Origin: Haematococcus lacustris | Lineage: Eukaryota; Chlorophyta; Chlorophyceae; Chlamydomonadales; Haematococcaceae | NCBI GenBank assembly: GCA_030144725.1 | Contig: JASKMD010000024.1 | Span: 5,725,345 to 5,789,344, forward strand | DNA length: 64,000 bases | Direction of reading: 5' to 3' | Shown here: piece by piece, positions 44,717-57,683 of the stretch | Layout of the letters: each line of letters opens with the position of its first letter | How positions within the stretch are numbered: the first letter of the stretch is position 1 | Translations under genes and position numbers: made by a program | Notes under the pieces: generated by a model | What the model was told of the DNA's origin: nothing | The model's input: the letters and a program-made list of their open reading frames with translations, nothing else | Database searches by the model: none

Positions 44717-45410
44717 TGGTGTGTGGCAATGAATAAACATCCGTGAATGCGTTGACAACCACCTGTTGCAAGGTGTCACCTATCTTACTGAATGCCGTGT
44801 GCGGCGACAATGGCAGTCAGTGTAATTAGGTGCTGATACCTAGGGTGGTAAAGCTCTGGGAAGGGGGTATGTTTGGCAAGCTAGGAGGAAGCGTGAAATC
44901 ACAGGCTAAAGCGGTGGCGATGTCAGGTATCAGCCCCTATAGAGCTGCTTTAGAGCTGTTGCGCAGTGATGGTGCTGCCAGACTCCTCCGGGTGAATGGT
45001 AAATTTCAGGCCAGGCCCGTAGAATCGTAGGAACGGCGAATTATTAACAACGGCGAGTTATTAACAACACCGCATTCTCCTGCATGACCAAACCCCTAGT
45101 GGCCAAGTGGTGTAAGCAATCCTCTTCTTCTTCTACATAGGCCGAGCCTGGTCCAGGGACTGAGTTTAAGGGACACAAGGCCGAGCATGCAGCCAGCATG
45201 CCAGCCATCACCAGCATTACGTCTGCTATACGGGATAACTGAAACTAGTGCCAACGTGCCAGAATGGCATGCAGGCACTTCAATTGCAGTGTACCCACCT
45301 GCACTGGACTGCAGGCTTGTTCAGTCGATCAGACACATGTTCCATCTCTAAGCTGCCACGTGCAAACCGCATGCAGCACTGCTACCATGTTTGAGGCAAA
45401 CACAACGGCA
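44717..45410. other. Intergenic between Fanzor element and TrpG gene
   Basis: No gene is supported. A CCTAGTGGCCAAGTGGTGTAA stretch near 45099 resembles a tRNA A-box but has no convincing partner. Confidence 0.5.
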
Positions 45411-47390
<1,980 letters not shown>

Positions 47391-47397
47391 TGAATGC

Positions 47398-47510
47398 TCG
47401 ATGTGAGCAAGTCTGTAACCCTCTCCGCGGAAAGGCGAGATACACTAACTATTTTATACACATGCTTTATTTTGGTGTAGCATGAGGGCTGTGGGGTTCA
47501 GGAATTGGCA
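47398..47510 (+). mobile_element. Short Fanzor-derived non-autonomous element (copy B)
   Basis: A left part (GCAAGTCTGTAACCCTC) shared with the element at 49.5 kb is joined directly to the subfamily I 3' terminus (CATGCTTTATTTTGGTGTAG and on to GGGGTTCAGGAATTG). It lacks any coding part. The stem CATGCT/AGCATG is retained. It lies directly upstream of the TrpG start codon. Confidence 0.65.
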
Positions 47511-47744
47511 CTCGTCTTTTGGCAATGTCCATGCAGTTCAGACGTCCAACAGGAGCCACGGCATGAGGTGATCAACCAATTCAGCGATTGTAGCTCCTTA
47601 TCATGAGCCCAGCGGGCAACGAGAACCAATGCAAAGGCATGATCAGTTACCCTCACTAGAGGTGGTGTTTTGTCTGTCTGGACAATAAATGCACATGGCA
47701 TGACCGCCTTCGGCCTACACTATTGCCCGACCCCTGTGACAGGG
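47511..47744. other. Short intergenic stretch between mobile elements
   Basis: No supported gene; only a short minus-strand open frame (47701-47498). Confidence 0.4.
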
Positions 47745-47836
47745 CTATAGCCTACAATTACCATGACATGCATGCACTGACATGAGCTGATAACAGCTCA
47801 AGAGGGGGGGCATTACTGTACCGCAGGCTGCAGCTG
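47745..47836 (-). ncRNA. Candidate fRNA region of Fanzor subfamily II, copy at 48 kb
   Basis: Read on the minus strand, the flank after the pseudogene stop matches the flank at 57389-57475 (TAATG ... GAGCTG ... CAGCT ... AGTGCATGCA-GTCATG ... ATAGCCCT). It contains the perfect stem TGAGCTG/CAGCTCA around ATAA (47783-47800). Function is inferred. Confidence 0.5.
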
Positions 47837-49070
47837 CTAGGCCTTGCGTGGTCGGACTCACAGCCGCTTGTAGCCCAGGCCTGGAGACTCTTTGCCCTTG
47901 GCGGGCAGAGCTGGCAGGTCCGGTCACCAGCACAGATCCAGCGGGTGCCACCTGCACTCCTCAATGCGCTGCCTGTTTAGCACTGCATTGTAGTCCCTGT
48001 TTACCGATCCGCCTGGCTGCGGTGCTGGTGGGCTGGGCTGAGCTGCCTTGCCCTTACCTTTGCCTCTGCCTTTGCCCTTGGTGGGCTGGACGGGCCCAGC
48101 TGCCTGCTCAGCCTGGGTGCGCTTTCTGTGCTTGGCTGGAAGGGGATTGTAGGGCCCAGGCTCTGAGGCTGTTGGCTGTGGGGTGGGATGGAGGCTGTAA
48201 CAGATTACGTAGGGGCACTACCCGGCACCACATCAGGCCCCACACTGGCTTATCACGCTTCTGGCTCCATGCTGGGCACAGCAGCCGGTGGTTCAACTGC
48301 CTTGCTGGGGGCGTCCAGCCTGCATGCCTGATGGGCTTACATTCAACCAGCCTGTTCCCACTTAGCTGCTGGCCATGCATTGCTGAGCTGTCCTGACCGG
48401 TGTGGGACTCATCAACTAGCACCACACTGCCCTGCCGTTGATATGTGCCCCTGGGCCCGCACACCACAATACAGCAGGCTCGCAGCACCGCGTCAGCACC
48501 CCAATCTCCCTGGGTGCCATTGCCAGCTGCGCCAAATAACACCACCAGCTGGTTGATACAACGGTGGTGCTCCCGTGAAATCTCAGCCATCCCCTCCTCC
48601 AGCTACAGTCATTCATACATGGCACACATGATGGCTGACATGGTTGCTGGCATGGTGGCGCCAGTTCAGACATGGCACAATAAACTACTCTTTCACTTCC
48701 TGCCATGCCACCATCTCCCAATGCATAAACAACCCACCCACCCTCGCCTTCTTGAAGAACTGCACACTGATCTCCACACAGCCTGAGCCGCTGCCATACC
48801 ACGTCCCAGGTGGCCAGGGCAGCAGTACTGTGCTTCAGTCAGGCCTCCAAGGAGCAGCTGGAGGTGGGGCTGGGTTGGTGCTAGCCACCGCACAGTGTAG
48901 CAGGGGCGTTTGTCAGAGTTTGTTGCAGGGGGCGTTGTTCAGGTCACTGGCCGCCGCACCTGGCCTGCGGTCAGCTTCTACTGGGCCAGCTTGTCTGTTG
49001 CCGGCTGGCCTGACTTCCTATCCAACACCCTTGAGGCTGTCTAATGGCGCCGGGGTCATTGCCCACTTCA
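47837..49070 (-). pseudogene. Fanzor subfamily II, decayed full-length copy
   Basis: On the minus strand one meets a damaged RuvC-I block (NDPGA near 49050, several stops), an ATWDVVWQRL segment, the RuvC-II exon (QLVVLFGAAGNGTQGDWGA then GSVVLVDESHTGQDSSAMHG, Glu present) and the RuvC-III block (KGKGRGKGKGKAAQ then NRDYNAVLNRQRIEECRW). A TGA follows LDLCW. Frames change several times, so it is inactive. It is the same subfamily as the copies at 1-660 and 57 kb. Confidence 0.75.
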
Positions 49071-49291
49071 AATAGCGTGGCGCTTCTCAGCTAGGATCTT
49101 GCCGACGTCCCACCGCAAGGCCCTCTGCTGCCACACTTGCAGCTGCCGCTGGGCGGATGTTGCTGCTCGAGGGTGGGGAGAAGGGCTGGGGGTGGGCGTG
49201 CGTAATGCACACCCATACTGACACTGTCTGACTCCATCGAACTGTGAAGTATAATCACATCACACGGGAGTGATAGTATACACTGCTCTGC

Positions 49292-49330
49292 ATAACGGCT
49301 GACGGCCTAAGCGGTGTAAGCCACCTATCT
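49292..49330 (+). repeat. Dispersed 39-bp repeat, copy 2
   Basis: Matches 18092-18130 with two differences (AACGGCTGACGGCCTAAGCG then GTGTAAGCCACCTATCT). Nearby short repeats (TATAGTATATACTGCT) suggest it is part of a degraded element. Confidence 0.7.
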
Positions 49331-49519
49331 ATAGTATATACTGCTTTGCATAACGGTGGTGTTCACGACGTGATGTATCGACGGCCCACACCACGAGGTA
49401 CATGCTGTACGGCACGCAGCAGCCCAACTGACCTGCTGAAATTTAACAAGGCATGAGCAGTAATGCGCAGCCATCACTTGATTGTTAGTCTGTTGTCGTG
49501 CATGTGCTAGCAGGTACGA

Positions 49520-49705
49520 TGTGTGCAAGTCTGTAACCCTCGCTTGGCACAAGTCTTTTGGAAAAATGTATGTACATGTGTGTACATGTGTGTGACAAAC
49601 ACGGAAAAAGTCAGTAGCCTTTACAATGATGAGCTCGCAGCCTGGTTCAATTCCAACTCATGCTTTATTTTGGTGTAGCATGAGGGCTGTGGGGTTCAGG
49701 AGTTG
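49520..49705 (+). mobile_element. Short Fanzor-derived non-autonomous element (copy C)
   Basis: The left part contains GCAAGTCTGTAACCCTC (shared with copy B) and ACATGTGTGTGACAAACACG, matching the 5' flank of the intact gene at 41518-41540. It is fused straight to the 3' terminus from GTCAGTAGCCTTTACAATGA to CAGGAGTTG. The B-box-like GGTTCAATTCC (49644-49654) and the perfect stem CTCATGCT/AGCATGAG (49657-49684) are intact. It has the structure expected of an internal deletion of the autonomous element. Confidence 0.75.
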
Positions 49706-50693
49706 TCGTGCATGTACATCCCGCATCTGCCTGTTTGACTATTAGGCGTCTTTACGCCATTCACTTCAACACCTCCTTACATCAACTCCGTTTAAGACAT
49801 GCGGCCCCTGCCGAATACAGCAAGCCTACAACCCACCTGCCATTTGAGCTGTGGCGGGAGCAGACCTTTACGTCAACTTGCATGTGGTCATCTCTCATGC
49901 TCAGTGGTTAACTTCCCCTCAGCTACCCTTCACGCACATCCCCAGGGCTGCCTGCTCAACATGCTTGTAACTCTGCACTCTGTACACCCCATGCACGGCA
50001 GTGCAGCGCAAAAGCTACCATGCAAAACACCATGCAGGCCCTGGATGCCACACATGAGTCATGCCATGGGTGTTTGTCACTTTGGTCTGGAGGCACCAGG
50101 GCCTGTTGGCTCCAATCACACAGCCTCTAGCCATGGACCAAGCCAAGGGTAGGTACAGCAGCCAGCACACCCCTGCTTCCTGACTATGGGAGACACCAAG
50201 TGCTGAAGCCTGACATGCATTCCTAGCAGGCCTGGCACTGAGGGACGAGTGCTGAGAGGGGCCCGACTGGATGCAGCCTGGCTGCCGCCACTGCCGCAAG
50301 CCCTTGAGTCCTGGTCAGAGTGACAGCCCTCCAGACAGTCAGGGTGACCCACCCATACGGTCAGGGTGGCGGCCTGGCTTGAAGCAGCCTAAGCAGGAGC
50401 TCAAGGGTGACTAGAGAGACAACCCCCTCCAGCATGCATCCATGCATGCCAGTCAGTGACAACAGGCTGGTGTTTGGGGCCGTTTAAAACTGGCACCACC
50501 TGCATGTTTGCATGCTTGCATGGTACCCTTAGCACCACCTTCCCCTCCCCCTCCGTGACGAGGCCTACATCCCACACCTGCCACTGAGCAACTGCCAGGC
50601 TTGGCGGTGGGAGGGCAGCCACCCAGCCACAGCCAAGCAACTACGCAGCAACTGCCATGCAGCCGCCATGGAACCGCCAAGTAACCGCCTGGC
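49706..50693. other. Intergenic, nothing recognised
   Basis: Open frames such as 49799-50152 (plus) and 50839-50453 (minus) lack domains and splice context. The region probably holds the 3' UTR of the ankyrin gene. Confidence 0.5.
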
Positions 50694-52342
50694 TCACGGC
50701 TCGCTGTAGGGCGTCTGGTAGGAGCCGCGCTCGCGAGCGAACTTGGGGTCGGTGGGGTTGAAGCTATTGCGCGGCGACCGGGTGCCGAGCGCCTCCGGCC
50801 CCGATCCCACTTCCGATGCCCCGTAGTATAGTAGCACATCCTGCAGCCAACACCTCACCGACAGTTGTCAGCAGTCCCACCAGCTTTAACATTTTAAGGT
50901 GCCTGGTGCATGAGCAAGCCTGGATTACATCATTCAACATCCGTGAGTAGTACAGTCCTGCAGGACTTCTAAAGGGCCAATGATTTGTAATGCCATGAAA
51001 TGTGGATGGCAGTGACTGGGTGGTGTTTTGGAAGCGTGTGTATGATGACCTGCACGCGGGGTCTGCCTGAGGGGCTGCCTTGAAGCTGGGGCACCCAGCC
51101 AGCTGCCAAGCTCTCGCCCTGCCCCTGGGCTTACCTCTGGGTAGATGCCCTTCTGCTCAGTGGCGCCGTACTTGCCCTTGGCTCGGGAGTACGACAAGGG
51201 CGTCCAGTCCTTGGGGGAACTGAGAGCAGCAGCAGCAGCGGCAGTGGCACCAGCAGCACCAGCAGTCGCAGTGGCAGCAGCACCAGCACCAGCACCAGCA
51301 GTGGCAGGCTGCCTGCTCACCAGCGCGGAGCACCTTACGAACCCGCAGTCAACGCCCTTACTCTTGCCTTCCCTAGCGTGTCCCTTGCCCCCTACCCTCG
51401 TAAATACTCGAAAACCTTAAAAACGCTAGGTAACACCCTCCCCCTTGCCTTTCCCAGCCTGATACCTGCTCCCCTTATCCCCTCTCTGCTTCCACCACCC
51501 TCCCCTTCCCACGCCTTGACCACCCACCCCGCTGAGACCACCCACCGAGCGTTCAGGTCCACTCCGAAGTCAATGAACAGCTTGATCATCTCCACACCGC
51601 CATCAATAGCCCAGAAGAGCGTAAGGTCGCCTGTGGACCCAGCCAGCACATGCAACATGTGACATGTGTGACATGTGTGGGGCATCCAGCCTGAACACGC
51701 TAACATGTAGGATAGGGGCTCGTGTGGTCGCAGCCACTGACAGAGCAAGGCCCAGCAAGCCTGCCAGTGTTGTTTGTCCTGTCCCTATCTTTTGTCCTGT
51801 CCCTGTCTCTTGTCCTGTCCTCTGGCGCCCATTCTTCAGTCTGCAGGTCTCATCAGCACCTATAGCAGCCAGGCATCTGACCCTGGCTACGCGCATGCGT
51901 CCCGCTCAGACACCCCGCCCAGTGCCGCCTGGACTGTGACCCCAGCTGCTGCTGCTGCTCTGCAACGATAAGAAGCAAGGCAACCTGGCCAGCCCCAGCC
52001 TACCTCGTCCTGGCCCTAACCAGCCTCCAGTCACAGCTTCGGCCCTCAACTGTATTGCAAGCAGCTACCTAGCGACTTTGACCCGCTGCCGCACATGGCC
52101 CCTCAGTTCCACTCCATGGCGTCCATGCCTGACGCTGGCCCTGGCCCCTCCACCGGCCCCTTGCTGCCTGCTGCCGTAGGCCCCCTACCTGCTTTGTTGA
52201 CGTAGTTAGGGTCAGCCCCTGCTCGCAAGAGTGCACGAGCACACTCCAGCCTGCAGTCAGGTGCACTGGGTGGGCTGGGGGCTGGGGTAGAAGAAGGTGG
52301 CAGGCGGCAGATATCATGAACCGCCCCTGCCCCTGCCCCTGC

Positions 52343-52408
<66 letters not shown>

Positions 52409-54260
52409 CCCTGTCCCTGCCCCTGCCCCTGCCCCTGCCCCTGCCCCTGCCCCTGCCCCTGCCCCTGCCCCTGCCCCTGCCCCTGCCCCTGCCCCTGCCC
52501 CTGCCCCTGCCCCTGCCCCTGCCCCTGCCCCTGCCCCTGCCCCTGCCCCTGCCCCTGCCCCTGCCCCTGCCCCTGCCCCTGCCCCTGCCCCTGCCCCTGC
52601 CCCTGCCCCTGCCCCTGCCCCTGCCCCTGCCCCTGCCCCTGCCCCTGCCCCTGCCCCTGCCCCTGCCCCTGCCCCTGCCCCTGCCCCTGCCCCTGCCCCT
52701 GCCCCTGCCCCTGCCCCTGCCCCTGCCCCTGCCCCTGCCCCTGCCCCTGCCCCTGCCCCTGCCCCCAACTCTCCCCGTGAGGCGCTGCAGCCAGCCTCAC
52801 CTGCCCCTATGCGCCGCCACCATGAGTGGTGTGTAGCCCTCAGGACACGAGTACAGCGCGCCAAACACAAAGTTCACGTCCGCCCCGCCCTCTATGCAGT
52901 CATACACCTTGGCCACATCGTCCCGCACTATTGCCAGGTACAGCTCCTCCTGTGGCCGCCAGCAAACATGATGAGCATGCCCGCATGCAGTTTCAGCTGG
53001 GACACCCATGTGTGCTTGCATGGTCAGGCACTAGCAGGCCAGGCCAGGGCTAAGGTGCAGCAGTGAAGGTCAGGGTAGGCTGGGCATGCGTGGGTGCAGG
53101 CTGGGCAGGCCCCCTTGCCACACTGCTGCCATCGATACAGCTGGGCACTTTGCCCAGTCATGATGTCATGCTAGCTGCTGCCTGTGCTAGCTATTGTGCA
53201 AGGCAGCAGCCTAGCTCCCCACTCCCTCCACATTGTGGCCATCCTTGCCACCGCACGACCCACCAGGGCAGCGGGGAGCCTGTGTGCTCCTGCCCTCATC
53301 CTGGTATGACCTAGGAGTCGAACCTGGTACCTGTGCGTTACTGATCTTGCCCACTAGACTACCACTGCTGGGCCTGGCAGACCTGGATGAGCTGGTACCA
53401 GTTGCTGGACTACTATGCAGCGGAGCGGGTGCAAAAGCAGGAGCCACAGACCGAGCTATACTGCTGCCGTGACACCCCTGTCAGCAGCTGGTTGTCTCCT
53501 GACCCTCTATTCTGCCACAACTGTGGTGTCTGTGACTACCTTGTCAGCCGATGATCATTGTAAGTCACATGGCTAAGCGGTGGACACCGCATGCTTACGC
53601 AAGAGGGTTTGCTGCTGCTGCTGCTGCTGCAACTGCTGCTGCTACTCAAGTCAAGTATGGTGTACCTAGCAAGGATGCAGTCAACTGTGTCAACCTCGCG
53701 TGTGCTTGGCTGTGTTGGCTCCTCCCTCTAAATGCCAGGCTATCCAGCCAATGAATGGCTACTTCCGTCTAGCTGCTACTGGTAGTCAGCTGGCTGCCAT
53801 TACTGCTGCAAGTCCTTGACCAATATGCTTGGGCAGGGTGATGGGGAGGGATACTCAAGGCTGGTCCTGCAGCTTGCAAAGTAGCTGGTCATCTGGCAGC
53901 TCTTCCCACTCATTAATGAGTGCGTCTGTTGAATGGCTGCTTCCTGTGCTGGTGCAGTCTGCATTGGCAGGGAACAGCTAACTCCCCACCCTGTGCCCAT
54001 CTGCCCTGCCCACACCCTCCTGTGCGCAGGCTGCAAACTCCGCCGCGCCTTTCATCGGTCTTCTTGGCAGCTGCCACGTGCGGTGGAACAGGACCGAGAC
54101 TGAGCGCCCAGCCGCTCACCGTGACGCGTGAGGCCTTTGGTGTGCTGTCGTTGAGCATGTCCGGGTCGTAGTCGGGGTGGTGCGAGCCTTTGCCGTTGTC
54201 CCACATTGCCTCGTACGCCTCCTGTGCGGCCTTCTGGCGCTTGCGCATAATCTCCTCCAT
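50694..54260 (-). CDS. Small ankyrin-repeat protein
   Basis: Six exons (54260-54120, 52949-52801, 52250-52189, 51630-51546, 51219-51135, 50840-50694) join in phase to 222 residues. Residues 1-47 form a charged helix (MEEIMRKRQKAAQEAYEAMW) followed by a DPDMLNDSTP motif. Ankyrin repeats follow: EELYLAIVRDDVAKVYDCIE with GADVN and GYTPLMVAAHRG, then LECARALLRAGADPNYVN, then GVEMIKLFIDFGVDLNAR, then DWTPLSYSRAKGK. The last ~50 residues (EALGTRSPRNSFNPTDPKFA) are basic and probably disordered. Such proteins act as protein-binding adaptors; the partner is unknown. The gene diverges from the SGPP gene. Introns 1 and 2 hold a SINE-like fragment and a CCCCTG array. Confidence 0.85.
52322..52766. repeat. 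(CCCCTG)n hexamer array in intron 2 of the ankyrin gene
   Basis: About 74 hexamers, with a block of CCCTGT variants at the left (52346-52406). It lies between the exons ending at 52801 and starting at 52250. Long PL, PC, GQ and GA frames across it are artefacts. Confidence 0.97.
53306..53378 (-). mobile_element. tRNA-derived SINE-like fragment in ankyrin intron 1
   Basis: On the minus strand GTGGTAGTCTAGTGGGCAAG (A-box) is followed by CAGGTTCGACTCCTAGG (B-box) at tRNA spacing. This is the best-preserved of the three tRNA-like pieces in the window. Confidence 0.6.
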
Positions 54261-54943
54261 CGCGCGGGGTTGGCTTCTACGCGAATGCGCTGCTGAACAA
54301 CGCGCAAACGGATACTGTGTACAAGTGCGAGCTTTGGGCGTTTCGCTGAAAGCACAAAGTGCGCATGCTCGCACCGTCCGAGGTAGGCCCCGCACCATGT
54401 GTAGCGGTGTTTCTTTAGCCTGGTCAATGAAGACTAAACTCGCCACTGCTGTCGCAGCCATCTGTACAACAGCACAACACTGCCTACACTGCCTACACTG
54501 CCTACACTGCCTACACTGATGGTTTTCACAGTAAGAACTGGATGTTTCTGACTTCGGTGCCACCATCGGCCTTTGAGTAGAAGATTGGTTGAGACTGGCA
54601 TGATGCAGCCGGGCTGGCATGGCTTGGTAATTCAACATGTAGTGTGCTTTGCACATGGAAAGCTTGCCACTACTGCCACTACTTCTGATGCATTCTGCCG
54701 CACACCAGCGCATTGCTGCGGGACCTGGCTCACCGTCAGGTGGCCTCGCTCGCATCTCAGGAGCAGGTGCGACCCCACGGGGACTAGCTGCAGGCAGCGC
54801 AAGTATCAACACTTTGACGGCAAGCCAGCACCCAATTGAGCTGGTACTGCGTGGGCCTTTGGGCTGGCCTGAGTGAGCTCACCTGAGCAAGCTGTATTCC
54901 ATGTAGCTGACCTGTGTTCACAGGTGTTTCTAGGCGTTGCTCG
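54261..54943. promoter_or_regulatory. Divergent intergenic region of ankyrin and SGPP genes
   Basis: 683 bp separate the two start codons. It contains a small tandem repeat (CACTGCCTACACTGCCTACA) at 54478-54517. No specific motif is assigned. Confidence 0.4.
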
Positions 54944-57073
54944 ATGAGCCGGACATCAGCACAGGCACCTGCAGCGGCTCCAGTGCTGGCGCTGCCACGG
55001 ACAGCAGCTCCTGCCGCCATTGACTTCACGCAGCTGCAGGGGCTGCTCTTCGACATCGACGGCACACTGTGCAACAGCGACCCCCTGCACTTCCAGGCGT
55101 GAGTCATGTGAGCTGCCCTTACATGCACAGCTGTTGACGGATCCAGGCTATGAGAGCCTCAGGCTGCCAGAAAGAGATGACAGGAAGGGCTCATTAACAT
55201 CACACAACTACACTTGTCTGCGCCAGGCATATAGACATCCTGTGGCCTCCCTTTCACTCACCCATCATCACACCCTCCTACCTCCCTCACTACAGCCCCT
55301 GCTCCATCTGCCTCATCCCTACCTCGCAGCAGTGCCCCTCCCTAATCTTGAGTCCTGTATGCTCCCTGTGCCCGCCTTCCTCTTGCGCTTGTCCCCTCCC
55401 CTCCCCCTTTGCGTGCTGCTGCCACTCCTCATTGCCATGGTCTTGGGTGCAGGTTCCAAGAGCTGCTGGTGGCGCAGGGCTTCAATGCCGGAGCACCCAT
55501 CTCTGAGGAGTTCTTCCGCCTACACATCAGTGGCCGCCACAACCCAGAGATTGCGCTGGACCTGGTGTGACCTGGTGTGACCTGGTGTGGTTTGCTTCTG
55601 GTTTGCAGAACCAGCTTTGGCATTGCAGAAAGGACGGGACGCATCATATGCACCCTATGATAATAGGCAAGCAGGCTGTCAGAGCAATGAGGTGGTAGTA
55701 GGCAAGCTGGAAGCCTTGCTGACAGACAGGTTGCTGGGCAGCCATGCAGGGTTGGCAGGTGAACAGCAAGGACCTCGTCCACTCCTTGCTCCTGGCCCGT
55801 GTTGTCCATACACGACCAGTGCACACACCCCTGCCTGGCATGCCTTTCATGACATGCCATGTCTGGCTCCCGCCCCTTTAGACCGACCGCAACACCCCCT
55901 TTCCCTGTTGTCCTGTTCAAAGTGTTCAAGGCAGCCTGGCAATGCTGTACCCTATCTGGCCTTCCTGCAGTTCCCGGATCAGTCGGAAGAGTGGCGCACC
56001 GCCTTCTACACCAAGAAGGAGCAGCGCTACCGCGAGCTAGCAGGTCGGGCTGACCCCGGGTAGCTGCCGGGCACAGCCTGGGCTGGGCTAGTGGCAGGTC
56101 GGGCTGAGTCAAGCTGGCCGGCAGGTTCCGGGAGCAGACCTGCAGATCACAGGAGCGGGCCGGCAGGTTGTGTGCAGACCAGCGCTAGGCTTGCTGACAA
56201 CGGCCAGGCACTCAGCGAGATAAAACGGGAAGCAGGGTGGTGCGGCGCAGCTGTCTAGTTCCCAGATGATGGACGTTGGACTTTGAACGTCATTCTTGAT
56301 GCTGAGTACGGGAGGACAAGTAGAGACAGTAGGTTGTTAAATAAGTTGAGAAGGGAGCATGTCATGCAGATGGGGAGCCGAGAGGTCGAGTCAGGGTGGT
56401 TGGGGGATCGGATGGTACAGCAGGCTCTGCACCCACAATGGTGGCGACGGTGTTGTGCCCTCGCTCCCCGACTCTGACCCCAGGTGGCAGCCTGCAGCGC
56501 CTGCCTGGGCTGTCACGCATGATGGCCTGGGTGGAGGCGAGGGGCGTACGCCGCGTGGCAGTGACCAACGCTCCCCGGGCCAACGCACAGCTCATGCTGG
56601 ACGCACTGGGCATGCAAACCTGGTTTGAGGTGGGTAAACAGACAGCTTCTCACCAGCTTCTTCCACACCACAACCCAGCACAGATACCGCCTTCTGCCAT
56701 AGGTGCCAAGGTGAGCTTTTTGCGGGGCTGCTGCCTGGGCGACAGGGGCAACTGCGAGCGACAGTTTGCCTGGCCATGGCTGCAGGCAGTTGTGCTGGGG
56801 GAGGAGTGCACTCGGCCCAAGCCCTTCCCTGACCCCTACCTGGTGGGCCTGCAGCAGCTGGGGCTGCAGGGTCAGGGCCACAGGGCGCTGGTGCTGGAGG
56901 ACTCCCCCGCAGGAGTGCAGGCCGCTGTGGCAGCCGGCATCCCGGTGCTGGGCCTGACCACTGGCCAGTCAGCAGAGACGTTGGTGGAGGCTGGGGCTGT
57001 GGCAGTGGTGTCTGACTTCAATGGGGTCATGGATCTCATTGAGGCGGCGCAGGGCCCACACGCAGCACGCTAA
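54944..57073 (+). CDS. HAD-superfamily sugar-phosphate phosphatase, plant SGPP type
   Basis: Five exons (54944-55098, 55453-55564, 55971-56043, 56484-56629, 56786-57073) join in phase to 257 residues. All HAD motifs are present: motif I FDIDGT (Asp 37, Asp 39), motif II VTNAP (Thr 141), motif III RPKPFPDPY (Lys 174) and motif IV LVLEDSPAG (Glu 200, Asp 201). The cap region reads ISEEFFRLHISGRHNPEIAL. The order and wording match the Arabidopsis broad-range sugar phosphatase SGPP (At2g38740 family), which dephosphorylates small sugar phosphates. A short Ala/Pro-rich N-terminus (~28 residues) may be a targeting peptide. A Fanzor 3' fragment begins about 20 bp after the stop, so the 3' UTR is made of mobile DNA. 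Confidence 0.92.
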
Positions 57074-57094
57074 CCAGCTGGGGTGTCGTGATGA

Positions 57095-57393
57095 TGCTGT
57101 CAGTAAGCGCACCAAGGCTGAGCAGGCAGCTGAGCCCGTCCAGCCCACCAAGGGTAAAGGCAGGGCCAAGGGCAAGGTTGCTAAAGCCACGCCAGCACCA
57201 CAGCCAGGCAGGTGGCTGGACAGGGACTGCAATGCAGCGCTGAACATGCAGCGCATTGGGGAGAGCAGGTGGTGCCCGCTAGAGCTGTGCTGGTGGCCAG
57301 AGCAGGCAGGGAGTACCCTGGCCTGTGCTACAAGCGGCTGCGAGACCGGCCACCCACGGCCCAGCAGCAGCAACAGCCTGTTGTGGCACTGTA
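57095..57393 (+). pseudogene. Fanzor subfamily II, 3' fragment (RuvC-III only)
   Basis: The open frame reads SKRTKAEQAAEPVQPTKGKG, then APQPGRWLDRDCNAALNMQR (RuvC-III Asp), then ESRWCPLELCWWPEQAG. After that the frame shifts to YPGLCYKRLRDRPPTAQQQQ ending at TAA (57391-57393). RuvC-I and RuvC-II are absent. It lies in a different frame from the preceding phosphatase and cannot be fused to it. Confidence 0.8.
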
Positions 57394-57475
57394 ATGTGTG
57401 CCCCTTTGTTGAGCTGTCAGCAGCTTACAATTAGTGCATGCAGGTCATGCCAACTCTAGACCATAGCCCTACAAG
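57389..57475 (+). ncRNA. Candidate fRNA region of Fanzor subfamily II, copy at 57 kb
   Basis: Colinear with 47836-47745 (minus). The hairpin TGAGCTG-TCAG-CAGCTTA (57410-57427) keeps all pairs through one G-U, while the loop differs from the 48-kb copy. The TGTAA at 57390-57394 matches the green-algal polyadenylation signal and could also end the phosphatase mRNA. Confidence 0.5.
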
Positions 57476-57675
57476 GGGTCAAGCAATGGTGCAGGTGGTA
57501 AGCAGCCCATGCCATGTGCCATGTGCATGGGAATATAACTCCACACAGCCCCTTAACACCATTCCAAGTTGTCCCTAGTGTACCCTAGTGGTCCCTAGTC
57601 GTCTGGCTTGAATGGAGGCCCTAGTGAGGCTGTGGTGATGGCAGTGATGGCAATGGCAGTGAGACCCTAACAGTG
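57476..57675. other. Spacer between Fanzor fragment and hAT element
   Basis: About 200 bp without a gene; includes short duplications (GCCATGTGCCATGTGC, GTCCCTAGT). Confidence 0.5.
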
Positions 57676-57683
57676 GTAGGGAG

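Noticed and set aside
52069..52870. GQ, GA, PL and PC repeat proteins on both strands (similar at 23388-24073)
   Set aside because: Hexamer microsatellites in introns of the ankyrin and KAS genes.
53913..54812. 299-residue minus-strand ORF
   Set aside because: Only its part from 54260 to 54120 (MEEIMRKRQ...) is the first ankyrin exon; the rest crosses a splice donor or lies upstream of the start.
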